Shown: positions 43,732-52,403 of the stretch, piece after piece
Layout of the letters: every line of letters begins with the position of its first letter
Position numbering within the stretch: position 1 is the stretch's first letter
Source of the DNA: Paenibacillus sp. DMB5
Lineage (GTDB): Bacteria; Bacillota; Bacilli; Paenibacillales; Paenibacillaceae
Length of the DNA: 64,000 bases
Direction of reading: 5' to 3'
Assembly: GCF_001517085.1 (NCBI RefSeq)
Contig: NZ_LRAC01000010.1
Span: 20,798-84,797 of the forward strand
Position numbers and translations under genes: made by a program
The notes under the pieces: generated by a model
Databases searched by the model: none
Told to the model about the DNA's origin: nothing
What the model saw: the letters and a program-made list of their open reading frames with translations, nothing else

Positions 43732-43746
43732 TTATAATAATTATAA
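43732..43746 (+). promoter_or_regulatory. PerR box (perfect match)
   Basis: TTATAATAATTATAA is identical to the PerR operator consensus (TTATAATNATTATAA). It lies about 20 bases upstream of the -35 element of the peroxiredoxin gene. Confidence 0.75.
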
Positions 43747-43765
43747 AAAAGTAATGAGTGTAATA

Positions 43766-43794
43766 TTGACTTTGATTTAGTGCGATGATACCAT
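43766..43794 (+). promoter_or_regulatory. Promoter of the peroxiredoxin gene
   Basis: TTGACT at 43766-43771 and TACCAT at 43789-43794 with a 17-base spacer. It would give a leader of about 118 bases. The PerR box lies just upstream. Confidence 0.55.
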
Positions 43795-43918
43795 TTGGTC
43801 TATAGCAACAGGTAAGTGGCCAATTCATTCAATCAATAGAGCATATTGCCTCATTCCCTCGGCAGGGGATCATGCTAGTGGTTGTTTTTCTTACATATTT
43901 AAAGGAGGAATTTAAGCA

Positions 43919-44458
43919 ATGGCAGAACGTTTGGTAGGTAAGCCGGCACCGGACTTCATAATGGAAACAGTAACTGGCGACGGTAAAGATTTTGGTAAGG
44001 TTAGCTTGTCCGACTACCGCGGCAAATGGCTTGTATTCTTCTTTTATCCGCTTGATTTCACATTTGTGTGTCCGACTGAAATTACAGCACTCAGCGATGC
44101 AGCAGCAGATTTCGCTGAGCTGGATACCGAAATTCTCGGCGTGAGCGTTGACTCTGTCCACAGCCACAAAGCATGGATCAATACACCCCGTGATATGAAC
44201 GGCCTTGGGCAGGTAAACTTCCCGCTGGCTTCGGATATCACCAAGAAGGTGGCCAGTGATTACGGCGTACTGATCGAAGAAGAAGGCGTGGCTCTCCGCG
44301 GGCTGTTCATCATCGATCCGGACGGCGAACTGAAATACCAGGTCGTTAATCATAACGATGTGGGCCGCAGCGTGGAAGAGACACTCCGTGTACTGCAGGC
44401 TCTGCAATCCGGCGGTCTGTGCGCCATGAACTGGAAACCGGGCGACAAGAACCTGTAA
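43919..44458 (+). CDS. Typical 2-Cys peroxiredoxin (AhpC/TSA family)
   Basis: Thiol peroxidase reducing hydrogen peroxide and organic peroxides. The 179-residue protein has FFYPLDFTFVCPTEITAL with the peroxidatic Cys about residue 48, and GGLCAMNWKPGDKNL with the resolving Cys near the C-terminus. AWINTPRDMNGLGQVNFPLA is also typical. It is closer to the AhpC/PrxA type than to Bcp. No ahpF gene is next to it. AAAGGAGG lies about 10 bases before ATG 43919. The perfect PerR box upstream implies peroxide induction. Confidence 0.93.
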   Translation: MAERLVGKPAPDFIMETVTGDGKDFGKVSLSDYRGKWLVFFFYPLDFTFVCPTEITALSDAAADFAELDTEILGVSVDSVHSHKAWINTPRDMNGLGQVNFPLASDITKKVASDYGVLIEEEGVALRGLFIIDPDGELKYQVVNHNDVGRSVEETLRVLQALQSGGLCAMNWKPGDKNL

Positions 44459-44487
44459 GGGTTGTCTGCTCTTTGAGAGACTAATGA

Positions 44488-44530
44488 GAACCTCCTTGCC
44501 GGAATCTTTTTCCGCCAAGGGGGTTTTTTG
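44488..44530 (+). terminator. Intrinsic terminator of the peroxiredoxin gene
   Basis: AACCTCCTTGCCGGAA pairs with the complementary arm ending in AAGGGGGTT at about 44524, followed by six Ts. Confidence 0.85.
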
Positions 44531-44676
44531 CAACAAAATGCCTGTAACTTCCAGGATTGTTGTTTGAAAATAGGCGCTGAGGTTAATATAATGCCTGTAG
44601 GAGAGGAATCTCCGGTATCATTTTGTAATACAATAATAAGAAATCAATGGAACATACCCAAGGAGGGTGAACAATA

Positions 44677-45084
44677 ATGAGCTTTTGCTGTGGAGCGAGT
44701 ATGGTTGGAACGAAGGGAACCCTTAAACATTATCGCACGCAAGTCCATAATGTTCCCCTGCTGTTTTGCCCGGTATGCCACCGGGTAGAGGTACATTACA
44801 AAGTCGAGAATGAGTATGAGATTCTTGCGGAATATGCTCATGGAGATGGCGTTACTGACGTTGATTTTCAGGATTATGTGATGGAAGACGAGGAAGCGAT
44901 TTTTGAGAATGTCATTAATATGGAGAGCGAAGACCCGCTGGCCATTATCCGGAGCCAGATTGACATGGCGCTTGACCTCCTGGCTGTTGCCAAGCAGATC
45001 GGGGACAGCAAATGGGAGCGGGAGCTTAAAAAACGTCTGGCTGTAATGAGCCAGCGGCGTCTCCGGCTGCAGCAGAAGGCCTGA
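44677..45084 (+). CDS. Hypothetical protein with N-terminal Cys pairs
   Basis: A 135-residue soluble protein. The N-terminus has MSFCCGASM and FCPVCHRVEVHY, four Cys that could bind zinc, like YgiT-type fingers. The middle is acidic (VDFQDYVMEDEEAIFENVIN). The C-terminal helix (SQIDMALDLLAVAKQIGDSK) resembles an IDEAL-type segment, though I would not insist. ATG 44677 follows AAGGAGGGTGAACAATA. It is a single gene with its own terminator. Function unknown. Confidence 0.75.
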   Translation: MSFCCGASMVGTKGTLKHYRTQVHNVPLLFCPVCHRVEVHYKVENEYEILAEYAHGDGVTDVDFQDYVMEDEEAIFENVINMESEDPLAIIRSQIDMALDLLAVAKQIGDSKWERELKKRLAVMSQRRLRLQQKA

Positions 45085-45134
45085 TTCGCAGCATTCTCCA
45101 TTTGTTTTTGGCCGGATACGGCTATATTGCAGTA

Positions 45135-45163
45135 AAGGCCTCCGTGTTAGCGGAGGCTTTTTT
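45135..45163 (+). terminator. Intrinsic terminator
   Basis: GCCTCCG at 45138-45144 pairs with CGGAGGC at 45151-45157, followed by six Ts. It ends the gene at 44677-45084. Confidence 0.9.
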
Positions 45164-45445
45164 GCGTGGATTTTATAATAAAACCGGGTTTTCCGCTGTT
45201 ATGTGAGGATCACGATAAAATTAGTATGCCTTAAGAATCATTTTAACAAGTTTTTTGCCATTCGACAGTTTCTCTGATTGCGTTGTCTTCTTCTCTTGGA
45301 TATGATTGGAATATAGTTGAAACGGTTGGATAATATAATACGATTTCCGAATGTTCTGGCGGCTTCGTCATATACTCATTTACATAGTAATTTGATGTCG
45401 CTTAAGCGTCTATGCCAAATGCAGTAAAAGGGGGAACTTCGTATC
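45164..45445 (+). other. Intergenic region before the histidine kinase
   Basis: An AT-rich stretch of about 280 bases. TTGAAAC and TAATATAATAC occur near 45314-45345 but the spacing does not fit a clean sigmaA promoter. I see nothing else. Confidence 0.35.
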
Positions 45446-46546
45446 GTGATAAGCCAATTTCAGGAAAGCTTGCTTTTGCCAAGAACGTTTCAATCCATGA
45501 TGATGAACTCTACATATGAGGATGTGCTGGAGCACATTGACAGTGGAATCATGCTGTTTGATGAAGATGGAGTTTTGACTTTTTTAAATAAACAAATGTA
45601 CGGTATACTTGAGCTTCCGCGCCATTCCCTTCTGGGCTGCACAATGACTCACCTGCTGGCGAATATTCAGCTGAACCGCTTTAAGAAAAAGCAGGTACTG
45701 CGCGGATACCGGGAAATGGTGCAGAAGGGTAAGCCGAATTACGAATTTGTAGATGAATATGGCCGTTACTGGCGGGTGACTCTGCATACCGGTGAACAGA
45801 TGAAGGGTAGCTACCTGTATACGTTTAAGGAAATTTCCGATTATAAGCTGATCGAGCAGACCGCCTACCAGAATGATAGTCTTGCTATGCTGGGTAAATT
45901 ATCCGCCTCTATTGCACATGAGATCCGGAATCCGCTGACGGCAATCCGCGGGTTTATCCAACTCCTTCATCCCCATCTGCATCAGCTGGGCAAGGAGGAA
46001 TATGCCAAGATTATTCTCGCAGAAATTGACCGGGCCAATGACATCATTCATGAGTTTCTGACATCATCCAAACCCTCTGCCCCACAGGTAACCCTGATTC
46101 CTGTATCGGCATTGCTTAAAGAGGTGGTACTGCTAACGGAGAGCGAGGCCTTAATGAAGGGCTGCCAGATTGATCTCCATCCGTTTCATGATAATATGAT
46201 CATATCCGGAGATGCCAAGCAAATGAAACAGGTAGTGTTGAATATGATAAGAAATGCAATGGAAGCGATTACAGAGCGAGCGGATGATTGTATAGGCAAG
46301 ATTGAGGTCGGGGCCCGCAGAGAAGGTGCAGAGGTCCGCATCTTCATCTCTGATAACGGGAAAGGGATGGATATTTGTACGCTTGACCGGCTGTTTAATC
46401 CCTTTTTCACTACCAAGGAGAATGGGACGGGACTCGGACTGTCCGTCAGTGACCGGATTATTAAGAACCACGGCGGCTGCATTTCGGTCAGCAGCAGAAT
46501 CAATGTGGGCACTCGGTTTGTTATCTCCCTGCCCCTTATACAATAG
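45446..46546 (+). CDS. PAS-domain sensor histidine kinase, orphan
   Basis: A 366-residue soluble kinase. Residues about 20-120 are a PAS domain (VLEHIDSGIMLFDEDGVLTF). The dimerisation/phosphorylation box is SASIAHEIRNPLTAIRGFIQLL (phospho-His about residue 151). The HATPase domain has NMIRNAMEAI (N box), ISDNGKGMD (G1) and NGTGLGLSV (G2). This layout is close to the Bacillus Kin sporulation kinases, which phosphorylate Spo0F. No response regulator is adjacent. The start is probably GTG 45446, 11 bases after GGGGG, with later ATGs as alternatives. The sporulation role is an inference. Confidence 0.88.
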   Translation: MISQFQESLLLPRTFQSMMMNSTYEDVLEHIDSGIMLFDEDGVLTFLNKQMYGILELPRHSLLGCTMTHLLANIQLNRFKKKQVLRGYREMVQKGKPNYEFVDEYGRYWRVTLHTGEQMKGSYLYTFKEISDYKLIEQTAYQNDSLAMLGKLSASIAHEIRNPLTAIRGFIQLLHPHLHQLGKEEYAKIILAEIDRANDIIHEFLTSSKPSAPQVTLIPVSALLKEVVLLTESEALMKGCQIDLHPFHDNMIISGDAKQMKQVVLNMIRNAMEAITERADDCIGKIEVGARREGAEVRIFISDNGKGMDICTLDRLFNPFFTTKENGTGLGLSVSDRIIKNHGGCISVSSRINVGTRFVISLPLIQ

Positions 46547-46597
46547 TCGGGCTGTTATCTGAGCGGGCCATGCATTATAATATAATGATCTTAAAGA

Positions 46598-46640
46598 GGC
46601 TGATTCCTGTGTTGCACGGCTAGTGCGGGAAGTCAGCCTT
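46598..46640 (+). promoter_or_regulatory. Hairpin in the leader of the aminopeptidase gene
   Basis: GGCTGATTCC near 46598-46607 pairs with GGAAGTCAGCC near 46628-46638, following TATAAT-like boxes at 46575-46587. No T run follows. Its role is unknown. Confidence 0.4.
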
Positions 46641-46690
46641 ATCTGCGTGACCAGGGTCCGCAGGCTTCATGAATGGCGGGAGGAAAGACA

Positions 46691-48211
46691 ATGAATATTG
46701 AATGGAATAACGAGAGCCTCTCTGCCGGGCCAGAAGGTGAAGTGTTATGTATTATTGTATCCGAGACCGAGCTGGATGGCGGCAGACTTGCGGCAGAATG
46801 GAACAAGAGTATAGAGCCTGTGGTCAAAGCAGGGCTCTTTGCGGGCAAGCTGAATCAGACATATATACTCCCGCTAGCGGATTCGTCCAGATACTCTGCA
46901 GTTATTCTGGCCGGAAGCGGAAAGGAGATTCCTGGTGCGGGTGAGCTGAGAGTGCTTGCGGCACATATCTCCCGGGTGGCTGTCCGGATGAAGGCTGCAG
47001 TGCTTACCGTTGAGATACCTGAATACCTGCTGGCTCAGGGGATAACGGCGGCACAGGCACTGACAGAAGGGCTGTTGCTTGGCGAATACCGCAGGAAGCA
47101 TTACAAGCAGGAGCAGGCTTCCTATAAGGTGCCGTCAACAGTTAAAATGCAGCCGAAGCTCCCTGCAGAAGATGCGCTGGAACAGAGCTGGCTTATGGGA
47201 ATACAGCGGGGATCGGCTTTTGCGGATGCAACCAATCTGGCGCGTGAGCTGACTAATCTCCCCGGTAATCTGCTGACCCCATCCGGGCTTGCGGCGGCTG
47301 CCATTGAAATAGCTGAGCGGCATGGACTACCGGCGGAGGTGCTGGATGAACGGGAGATTGAGCAGAAGGGGATGGGGGGACTATTTGCTGTAGGTAAAGG
47401 CAGTGTACATCCCCCGCGGATGATTGTCATCCGTTATCAGGGAGCCAGTGAATGGAGTAATGTGACAGGTATTATAGGCAAAGGAATCACCTTTGATACC
47501 GGCGGTATTTCGCTCAAGCGGGCACCTGGTATGGAGGATATGATCAGCGATATGGGCGGTGCAGCGACTGTGCTCGGTGTCATTGAAGCGCTCGGCAGAT
47601 TGCGGCCGCAGATCAATGTAGTCATGGTCATTCCTGCCGCTGAGAATATGCCTTCAGCAGGAGCCTTCAAACCGGGTGATGTCATCACTACGCTGAGCGG
47701 AAAGACGGTAGAGGTACTGAACACTGATGCCGAGGGCAGGGTGGTTCTCGGTGATGCATTGACCTATGCCAGAGAATGGGGAGCAGAACGGCTCATTGAC
47801 GTAGCTACGCTTACAGGGGCTGTTCTGTCTATCCTGGGGGATACTGCTACCGGTGCTGTTACTAACGATGAACAGTTTTTACAGGAGCTGCTGGATGCCT
47901 CCAAGAGGTCAGGGGAGCAGATCTGGCAGCTTCCGGTATACCCCGAATTCCGCGAGATGCTGAGAAGCGAGGTGGCAGACATCCGCAATGCTGCAGGCCG
48001 ATTCGGCGGGGCTTCTACAGCAGGGCTGTTTATCGGCGAGTTTGCCGAAGGGGCTCCGTGGATTCATCTGGATATAGCCGGTACGGCATTTCTGTCCAAG
48101 GAGCGGGGCGTCAATCCTAAGGGAGCCACGGGAGTCATGGTCCGGACGCTGCTGGAATATCTCCTTGGGCTCAGCGAGGAATCCGGTCCGGGCCTGCCTG
48201 GGCGCAGGTAG
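46691..48211 (+). CDS. pepA: Leucyl aminopeptidase (M17 family)
   Basis: Cytosolic metallo-aminopeptidase. The 506-residue protein has a variable N-terminal domain and a catalytic domain with GKGITFDTGGISLKRAPGME (metal-binding Lys and Asp), the signature NTDAEGRVVL (Asp and Glu) and ATLTGA. ATG 46691 follows GGGAGGAAAGACA; an in-frame ATG at 46673 lacks a good ribosome binding site. A single-gene unit with a strong terminator behind it. Some M17 enzymes also bind DNA; nothing here says so. Confidence 0.93.
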   Translation: MNIEWNNESLSAGPEGEVLCIIVSETELDGGRLAAEWNKSIEPVVKAGLFAGKLNQTYILPLADSSRYSAVILAGSGKEIPGAGELRVLAAHISRVAVRMKAAVLTVEIPEYLLAQGITAAQALTEGLLLGEYRRKHYKQEQASYKVPSTVKMQPKLPAEDALEQSWLMGIQRGSAFADATNLARELTNLPGNLLTPSGLAAAAIEIAERHGLPAEVLDEREIEQKGMGGLFAVGKGSVHPPRMIVIRYQGASEWSNVTGIIGKGITFDTGGISLKRAPGMEDMISDMGGAATVLGVIEALGRLRPQINVVMVIPAAENMPSAGAFKPGDVITTLSGKTVEVLNTDAEGRVVLGDALTYAREWGAERLIDVATLTGAVLSILGDTATGAVTNDEQFLQELLDASKRSGEQIWQLPVYPEFREMLRSEVADIRNAAGRFGGASTAGLFIGEFAEGAPWIHLDIAGTAFLSKERGVNPKGATGVMVRTLLEYLLGLSEESGPGLPGRR

Positions 48212-48241
48212 AAAGGACAGGGGAAACGTTCGGCCAACAAA

Positions 48242-48280
48242 AAAGCCGTAAAGTCCGGGGAACGGACTTTACGGCTTATT
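48242..48280. terminator. Bidirectional intrinsic terminator
   Basis: AAGCCGTAAAGTCCG pairs with CGGACTTTACGGCTT across 48244-48278. It separates pepA from the small convergent gene. Confidence 0.9.
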
Positions 48281-48330
48281 AGCATGCATTAGCTGTGATT
48301 GGCGACTTCCTGTGTGCGGGCTGAGTCGGT

Positions 48331-48468
48331 TCAGCCGTTACGTTTAGCCTTAACTTGATTAGTGAAGGACTGGATACCATTCATTAACTTGTTCCGGGTG
48401 TCTTTGTTTCTAAGCAAATATACTGCTCCCAATGCTGCGGTAGTAAATAACGTTTTTTTCGTATTCAT
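48331..48468 (-). CDS. Small hypothetical protein, 45 aa
   Basis: A 45-residue protein starting MNTKKTLFTTAALGAVYLLR, with a short hydrophobic N-terminal half and a basic, polar C-terminal half (NKDTRNKLMNGIQSFTNQVK). TAAGGAGGAATAACT lies before ATG 48468, a strong ribosome binding site. It may be a small membrane-associated protein like those of the DUF3918/YtxH sort, but I cannot assign it. It is short enough to be missed by length-limited ORF calls. Confidence 0.65.
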   Translation of the reverse strand: MNTKKTLFTTAALGAVYLLRNKDTRNKLMNGIQSFTNQVKAKRNG

Positions 48469-48565
48469 AGTTATTCCTCCTTAGGTAGTGGTCTAGCTGC
48501 AATTGCTTATAACAAACATACCCCGATACCAAAGTGTTTAAACCTGCTGTATGAAGTTGGCAGCC

Positions 48566-48748
48566 CTACAGTTTGCCGTCAGCCGCCCCTGAGCTGCAGG
48601 AGAAAGGCGAATCCAGCGAGGCTGCCGAGCAGCTCTTGCTCTTGTCACAGCCCGCACAGGCCCCTTGCTTGCCTTTCTGCACATGACGGTAGATCATCCA
48701 CCCGGAATAGCCGAAAACCGCAGCTACGATCACAATATTGACTATCAT
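48566..48748 (-). CDS. FeoB-associated Cys-rich membrane protein
   Basis: A 60-residue protein with one N-terminal transmembrane helix (MIVNIVIVAAVFGYSGWMIY) and a Cys-rich tail (GACAGCDKSKSCSAA and SPFSCSS). This is the typical small partner found after feoB; its exact role in iron uptake is unsettled. It lies 38 bases after feoB on the same strand. Confidence 0.88.
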   Translation of the reverse strand: MIVNIVIVAAVFGYSGWMIYRHVQKGKQGACAGCDKSKSCSAASLDSPFSCSSGAADGKL

Positions 48749-48786
48749 TATTTATTCCCCGCTTTCTTCATGACCATCCCAGGTCT

Positions 48787-50799
48787 TTACGACCATCCAA
48801 GTAACCGTCCGCCTTGAAAAATAATAAGCGACACCAGATACGCCAGCGCCAGTGAATAGCCCATAGAAAAGAAAGTCCACTTCCAGGACGCTGTCTCCTT
48901 CTTGATTACACCTACCGTAGCCAGGCAAGGAATATAAAGCAGGATAAAGGCCATGAAGCTGACGGAGCTAAGCGGTGTAAACACTTGTGCAATTTGATTT
49001 TCCAGTCCGGCGTTATCCGGAGTGTGGTAAATGATATTCATCGTAGATACAACCACCTCTTTGGCCAGGAAGCCTGGAACCAGCGTCGATCCGGCCTGCC
49101 AGGTTCCGAAGCCGAGCGGCTGCAGGACCGGTGCAATCAGCCCGCCGAATTTGGCCAGGAAGCTGTGATCCATATCCACATTGAAGCCGGTTGGACCTGC
49201 ATAGGACATTAGCCAGATAATGACTGAGCCTGCCAGAATGATTGTTCCCGCTTTACGCAGGAACCCCTTTCCTTTCTCCCATGTGCTGCGGCCGAGTGTC
49301 TTCAGCTGCGGCATGCGGTAAGGAGGCAGTTCAATGATAAATACGGAGGACTCATTCTTGAACAAGTGCTTCGAGAACAGCTTGCACAAAATCAGAGCAA
49401 AGACAACGCCCATCACATACATTGCCAGGACTGCGGTAGCCTGCTGGGCAGGGAAGAATACAGCTGCGAACAGGAGATAAACAGGCAGCCGGGCAGAGCA
49501 GGACATCAGCGGCATCAGCAGGGTTGTCAGCATCCGGTCTTTAGGCTGTTCGATGCTGCGCGCAGCCATTATCGCCGGAACGTTGCAGCCGAAGCCGATA
49601 ATAAAGGGAATAAAGGCCTTTCCGTTCAGCCCCATCCGTTCCATAGTACTGTCCATGAGCAGACACACACGGGCCATGTATCCCGAGTCTTCCAGGAAGG
49701 AAATCATCAGGAACAGGATAAAGATCTGCGGAACGAATACAATTACACCGCCCACACCGCCGATAATACCGTCCACAATAAGCGCATGGGTGAATTCTGA
49801 AGCCCCGATGCTCTGGAGCAGAGAGTTGGCACCGTCACTGAACGGGCCGGCTATGAAGCCGTCAACCATATCGGAGAGGGGGCCGCCAACCCAGTCAAAG
49901 GTGGCTTTGAACATGGCATACATAAATACAAGGAACAAAGGAAGTCCAAAATAACGGTGAGTAAGAATGGAGTCCAGTCTTTCCGTCAGAGTATGCGGCT
50001 TCTGGGCAGTTGTATCCATTGCTTCAAGGCATAAGGAATGAATATATTCCTTGCGGGTTGAACGGATCCATTGAGGCAGCGTCAGGGCGAGCTTCCGGCT
50101 TTGCAGCTCGCTCTGCACAGCATCGCAGATGCCGAGCAGGCGTCCGGTATCAAAGCGTTTGCGTAGCAGCTCCAGGACTACCGGGTTCTGCTCCATCAGC
50201 TGAAGAGCAATCCAGCGGTGGTTCGGCAAGCCGGCGGTCTGCTGCAGCTCATGCTCGATAGCCTGGATGGCCTGTTCAACAAGTTCCCCATAATTAAGCC
50301 GGAAGCTTACCGGCGGAATGCTGGAGGTTTCCTTCAGGACAGTAAGCACTTCACCGCTGCCTTTGCCGGTTCTGGCGATAAGCGGAAGGACTGGAATACC
50401 CAGCTGCTTCTGCAGGATTTCAGGGCTGACCTGAATACCGCGCGCCTTGGCAACGTCAATCATATTGAGGCCCAGCACAGTAGGCTTTCCATACTCAAGG
50501 AGTTGCAGAGTGAGAAGCAGATTGCGCTCCAGCTGTGATGCATCAACGATGTTAACCAAGGCTTCCGGAGATTCCTCGATTAAATACTGCGCAGCCACAC
50601 CCTCATCACGGGAGAGCGGATGAAGAGAGTAAATCCCGGGCAGATCGATCAGCTTGCCGGCGCCGTTCTTCAGGCTGCCGACTTTTTTCTCGACGGTTAC
50701 ACCCGCCCAGTTCCCGACATATTCGTAAGAGGAGGTTAGCGTGTTAAAAAGCGAGGTTTTCCCCGTATTAGGGTTGCCTACAAGAGCGACTGAACTCAT
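48787..50799 (-). CDS. feoB: Ferrous iron transporter FeoB
   Basis: GTP-dependent Fe(II) uptake permease. The 670-residue protein begins with a G domain: GNPNTGKTSLFNTL (G1), GVTVEKK (G2), DLPGIYSLHPLS (G3) and LGLNMIDVAK (G4). A membrane domain with two Gate segments follows, including FIPFIIGFGCNVPAIMAAR and VPGFLAKEVVVSTMNIIY. The start overlaps the feoA stop by four bases. Together feoA-feoB and the Cys-rich gene form the iron operon. Confidence 0.95.
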   Translation of the reverse strand: MSSVALVGNPNTGKTSLFNTLTSSYEYVGNWAGVTVEKKVGSLKNGAGKLIDLPGIYSLHPLSRDEGVAAQYLIEESPEALVNIVDASQLERNLLLTLQLLEYGKPTVLGLNMIDVAKARGIQVSPEILQKQLGIPVLPLIARTGKGSGEVLTVLKETSSIPPVSFRLNYGELVEQAIQAIEHELQQTAGLPNHRWIALQLMEQNPVVLELLRKRFDTGRLLGICDAVQSELQSRKLALTLPQWIRSTRKEYIHSLCLEAMDTTAQKPHTLTERLDSILTHRYFGLPLFLVFMYAMFKATFDWVGGPLSDMVDGFIAGPFSDGANSLLQSIGASEFTHALIVDGIIGGVGGVIVFVPQIFILFLMISFLEDSGYMARVCLLMDSTMERMGLNGKAFIPFIIGFGCNVPAIMAARSIEQPKDRMLTTLLMPLMSCSARLPVYLLFAAVFFPAQQATAVLAMYVMGVVFALILCKLFSKHLFKNESSVFIIELPPYRMPQLKTLGRSTWEKGKGFLRKAGTIILAGSVIIWLMSYAGPTGFNVDMDHSFLAKFGGLIAPVLQPLGFGTWQAGSTLVPGFLAKEVVVSTMNIIYHTPDNAGLENQIAQVFTPLSSVSFMAFILLYIPCLATVGVIKKETASWKWTFFSMGYSLALAYLVSLIIFQGGRLLGWS

Positions 50800-51038
50800 G
50801 ATACGTTCACCTCGATCCGGGAAGCGTCCTTCCGGCGTATGGCAAACAGCTGCCCGTTACACTCCAGTGTGATAGGGCCCATGAAGGGACCTTTACCTTT
50901 CAGGGAAATCATAACGCCTTCAGACACCCCTAGATCTGCAAGGCGCCGCCGCAGAATAGGATTCATACCTTCAATTCTATAAATGGAACCTGTCGTGCCC
51001 GGTTGTAAGCGAAGTAAAGAGCAGGATGTAGAGGCCAT
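50796..51038 (-). CDS. feoA: FeoA domain protein
   Basis: An 80-residue SH3-like protein needed for FeoB function. The FeoA core is LQPGTTGSIYRIEG, RRRLADLGVSEGVMISL and GPITLECNGQLFAIRRKDAS. ATG 51038 follows GGAGGGATTATTA; the frame extends to 51053 without a better site. It is the first gene of the feo operon, and a Fur-box-like site lies just upstream. Confidence 0.92.
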   Translation of the reverse strand: MASTSCSLLRLQPGTTGSIYRIEGMNPILRRRLADLGVSEGVMISLKGKGPFMGPITLECNGQLFAIRRKDASRIEVNVS

Positions 51039-51060
51039 TAATAATCCCTCCAAAAGAGAC

Positions 51061-51075
51061 TGATAATCAATCTCA
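51061..51075 (-). promoter_or_regulatory. Fur-box-like operator before feoA
   Basis: On the coding strand TGAGATTGATTATCA matches the Fur consensus TGATAATNATTATCA at 12 of 14 defined positions. It sits 23-37 bases before the feoA start, so iron-dependent repression is likely. Confidence 0.65.
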
Positions 51076-51276
51076 GTAATTTCTTGTAATGTAGCATTTT
51101 GTCCGGATGCTGTCCATGATTTTAATCACGGCCGTTCGGGCTGAAAACAGATATGGAGGATAGCAGAATAATCTTTACATTTTATTCTTCATTAAAGTAT
51201 GATTGTACGATAATGATTGCATAGTAAGCTTATGCTGGCGGAAATAATGAAGGATACGCTGAAGGGAGAACAAATT

Positions 51277-52236
51277 GTGAAGAATAATCAGAGTAAAATT
51301 GTCGATTGTACCATCCGTGACGGAGGCCTTGTTAATAACTGGGATTTTAGCGTCGAGTTTGTACAAAAATTGTATGCCGGTCTGAACGAGGCTGGTGTTG
51401 AATATATGGAAATCGGCTATAAAAATTCCCCTAAGCTGCTAAAGGGGGCGGAAAGCGCCGGACCTTGGCGGTTCCTAAATGATGATTTTCTGTGCAAGGT
51501 TATTCCTCAAAAGGGCAATACCAAACTGTCTGCGCTGGTTGATATCGGCCGGGTCGATGAAAATGATATTCTGCCGCGCAGCGAGAGCATGCTGGATCTG
51601 ATCCGTGTGGCCTGCTACAGCAAGGATGTGGACAAGGCGCTGCAGCTGGTACAGATTTTCCATGACCGCGGATATGAAACGACCATTAATATTATGGCGT
51701 TGTCCAATGTAATGGAGAATGAGCTTCTGGAAGCCTTTGATATGATCCGCGATAGCGTTGTAGACGTGGTATACATTGTAGATTCATACGGCAGCCTGGA
51801 TCACAATGACATCAAATACCTGGTGGACAAGTTCAAAACCCACCTTCCAAACAAACGGCTGGGCGTGCATACTCATAACAATCTGCAGCTGGCCTTCTCC
51901 AATACTCTTATTGCCTCAGAGCTCGGAGTAGAACTGCTGGATGCCTCCTGTTACGGAATGGGACGTGCCGCGGGCAACTGCCCGACCGAGCTGCTGGTTA
52001 CCCACTTGAAGAACACGAAATATACGCTGCGTCCGGTGCTTGATGTTATTGAGCAGCTGATGATTCCGCTCCGCGAAAAGGAAGAGTGGGGATATATCAT
52101 TCCGTACATGATTACGGGTACCCTGGACGAGCATCCGCGGTCGGCGATGGCACTGCGGGCATCGGAAGACAAGGATAAGGCTGTTGACTTTTACGATAAG
52201 CTGACAACACCTGAGGTTACTTTCGGGGATAAATAG
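51277..52236 (+). CDS. HMGL-like aldolase/acyltransferase domain protein
   Basis: A 319-residue TIM-barrel protein of the HMG-CoA lyase/isopropylmalate synthase superfamily. It begins near KIVDCTIRDGGLVNNWDFS, where D-x-T-[IL]-R-D-G is the metal and catalytic signature, and has LGVHTHNNLQLAFSNTL with the His-x-His metal ligands. CYGMGRAAGNCPTELL is the Gly/Cys loop. The length fits a stand-alone aldolase such as 4-hydroxy-2-oxovalerate aldolase-like proteins; the substrate is unknown. GTG 51277 is preferred because AAGGGAGAACAAATT lies right before it. It is a single gene with a terminator. Confidence 0.82.
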   Translation: MKNNQSKIVDCTIRDGGLVNNWDFSVEFVQKLYAGLNEAGVEYMEIGYKNSPKLLKGAESAGPWRFLNDDFLCKVIPQKGNTKLSALVDIGRVDENDILPRSESMLDLIRVACYSKDVDKALQLVQIFHDRGYETTINIMALSNVMENELLEAFDMIRDSVVDVVYIVDSYGSLDHNDIKYLVDKFKTHLPNKRLGVHTHNNLQLAFSNTLIASELGVELLDASCYGMGRAAGNCPTELLVTHLKNTKYTLRPVLDVIEQLMIPLREKEEWGYIIPYMITGTLDEHPRSAMALRASEDKDKAVDFYDKLTTPEVTFGDK

Positions 52237-52251
52237 CTTTTATCTGGGCAG

Positions 52252-52286
52252 AAGCACTGACCTCTAATCGGGGGCAGTGCTTTTTC
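52252..52286 (+). terminator. Intrinsic terminator
   Basis: AGCACTG at 52253-52259 pairs with CAGTGCT at 52275-52281, followed by Ts. Confidence 0.8.
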
Positions 52287-52403
52287 TTTTATATTGTATG
52301 GGGGGGAATGTAACTTTACAGGACTTTAAAGCCGATATTTATAGAAGAGCTTGAATACATTATCCATACTAATCATAGATATCATTTCAGACGCGAGGGA
52401 CTT

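Noticed and set aside
46561..46690. Possible T-box or riboswitch before pepA
   Set aside because: There is a hairpin but no T-box core, no terminator T run and no known aptamer consensus.
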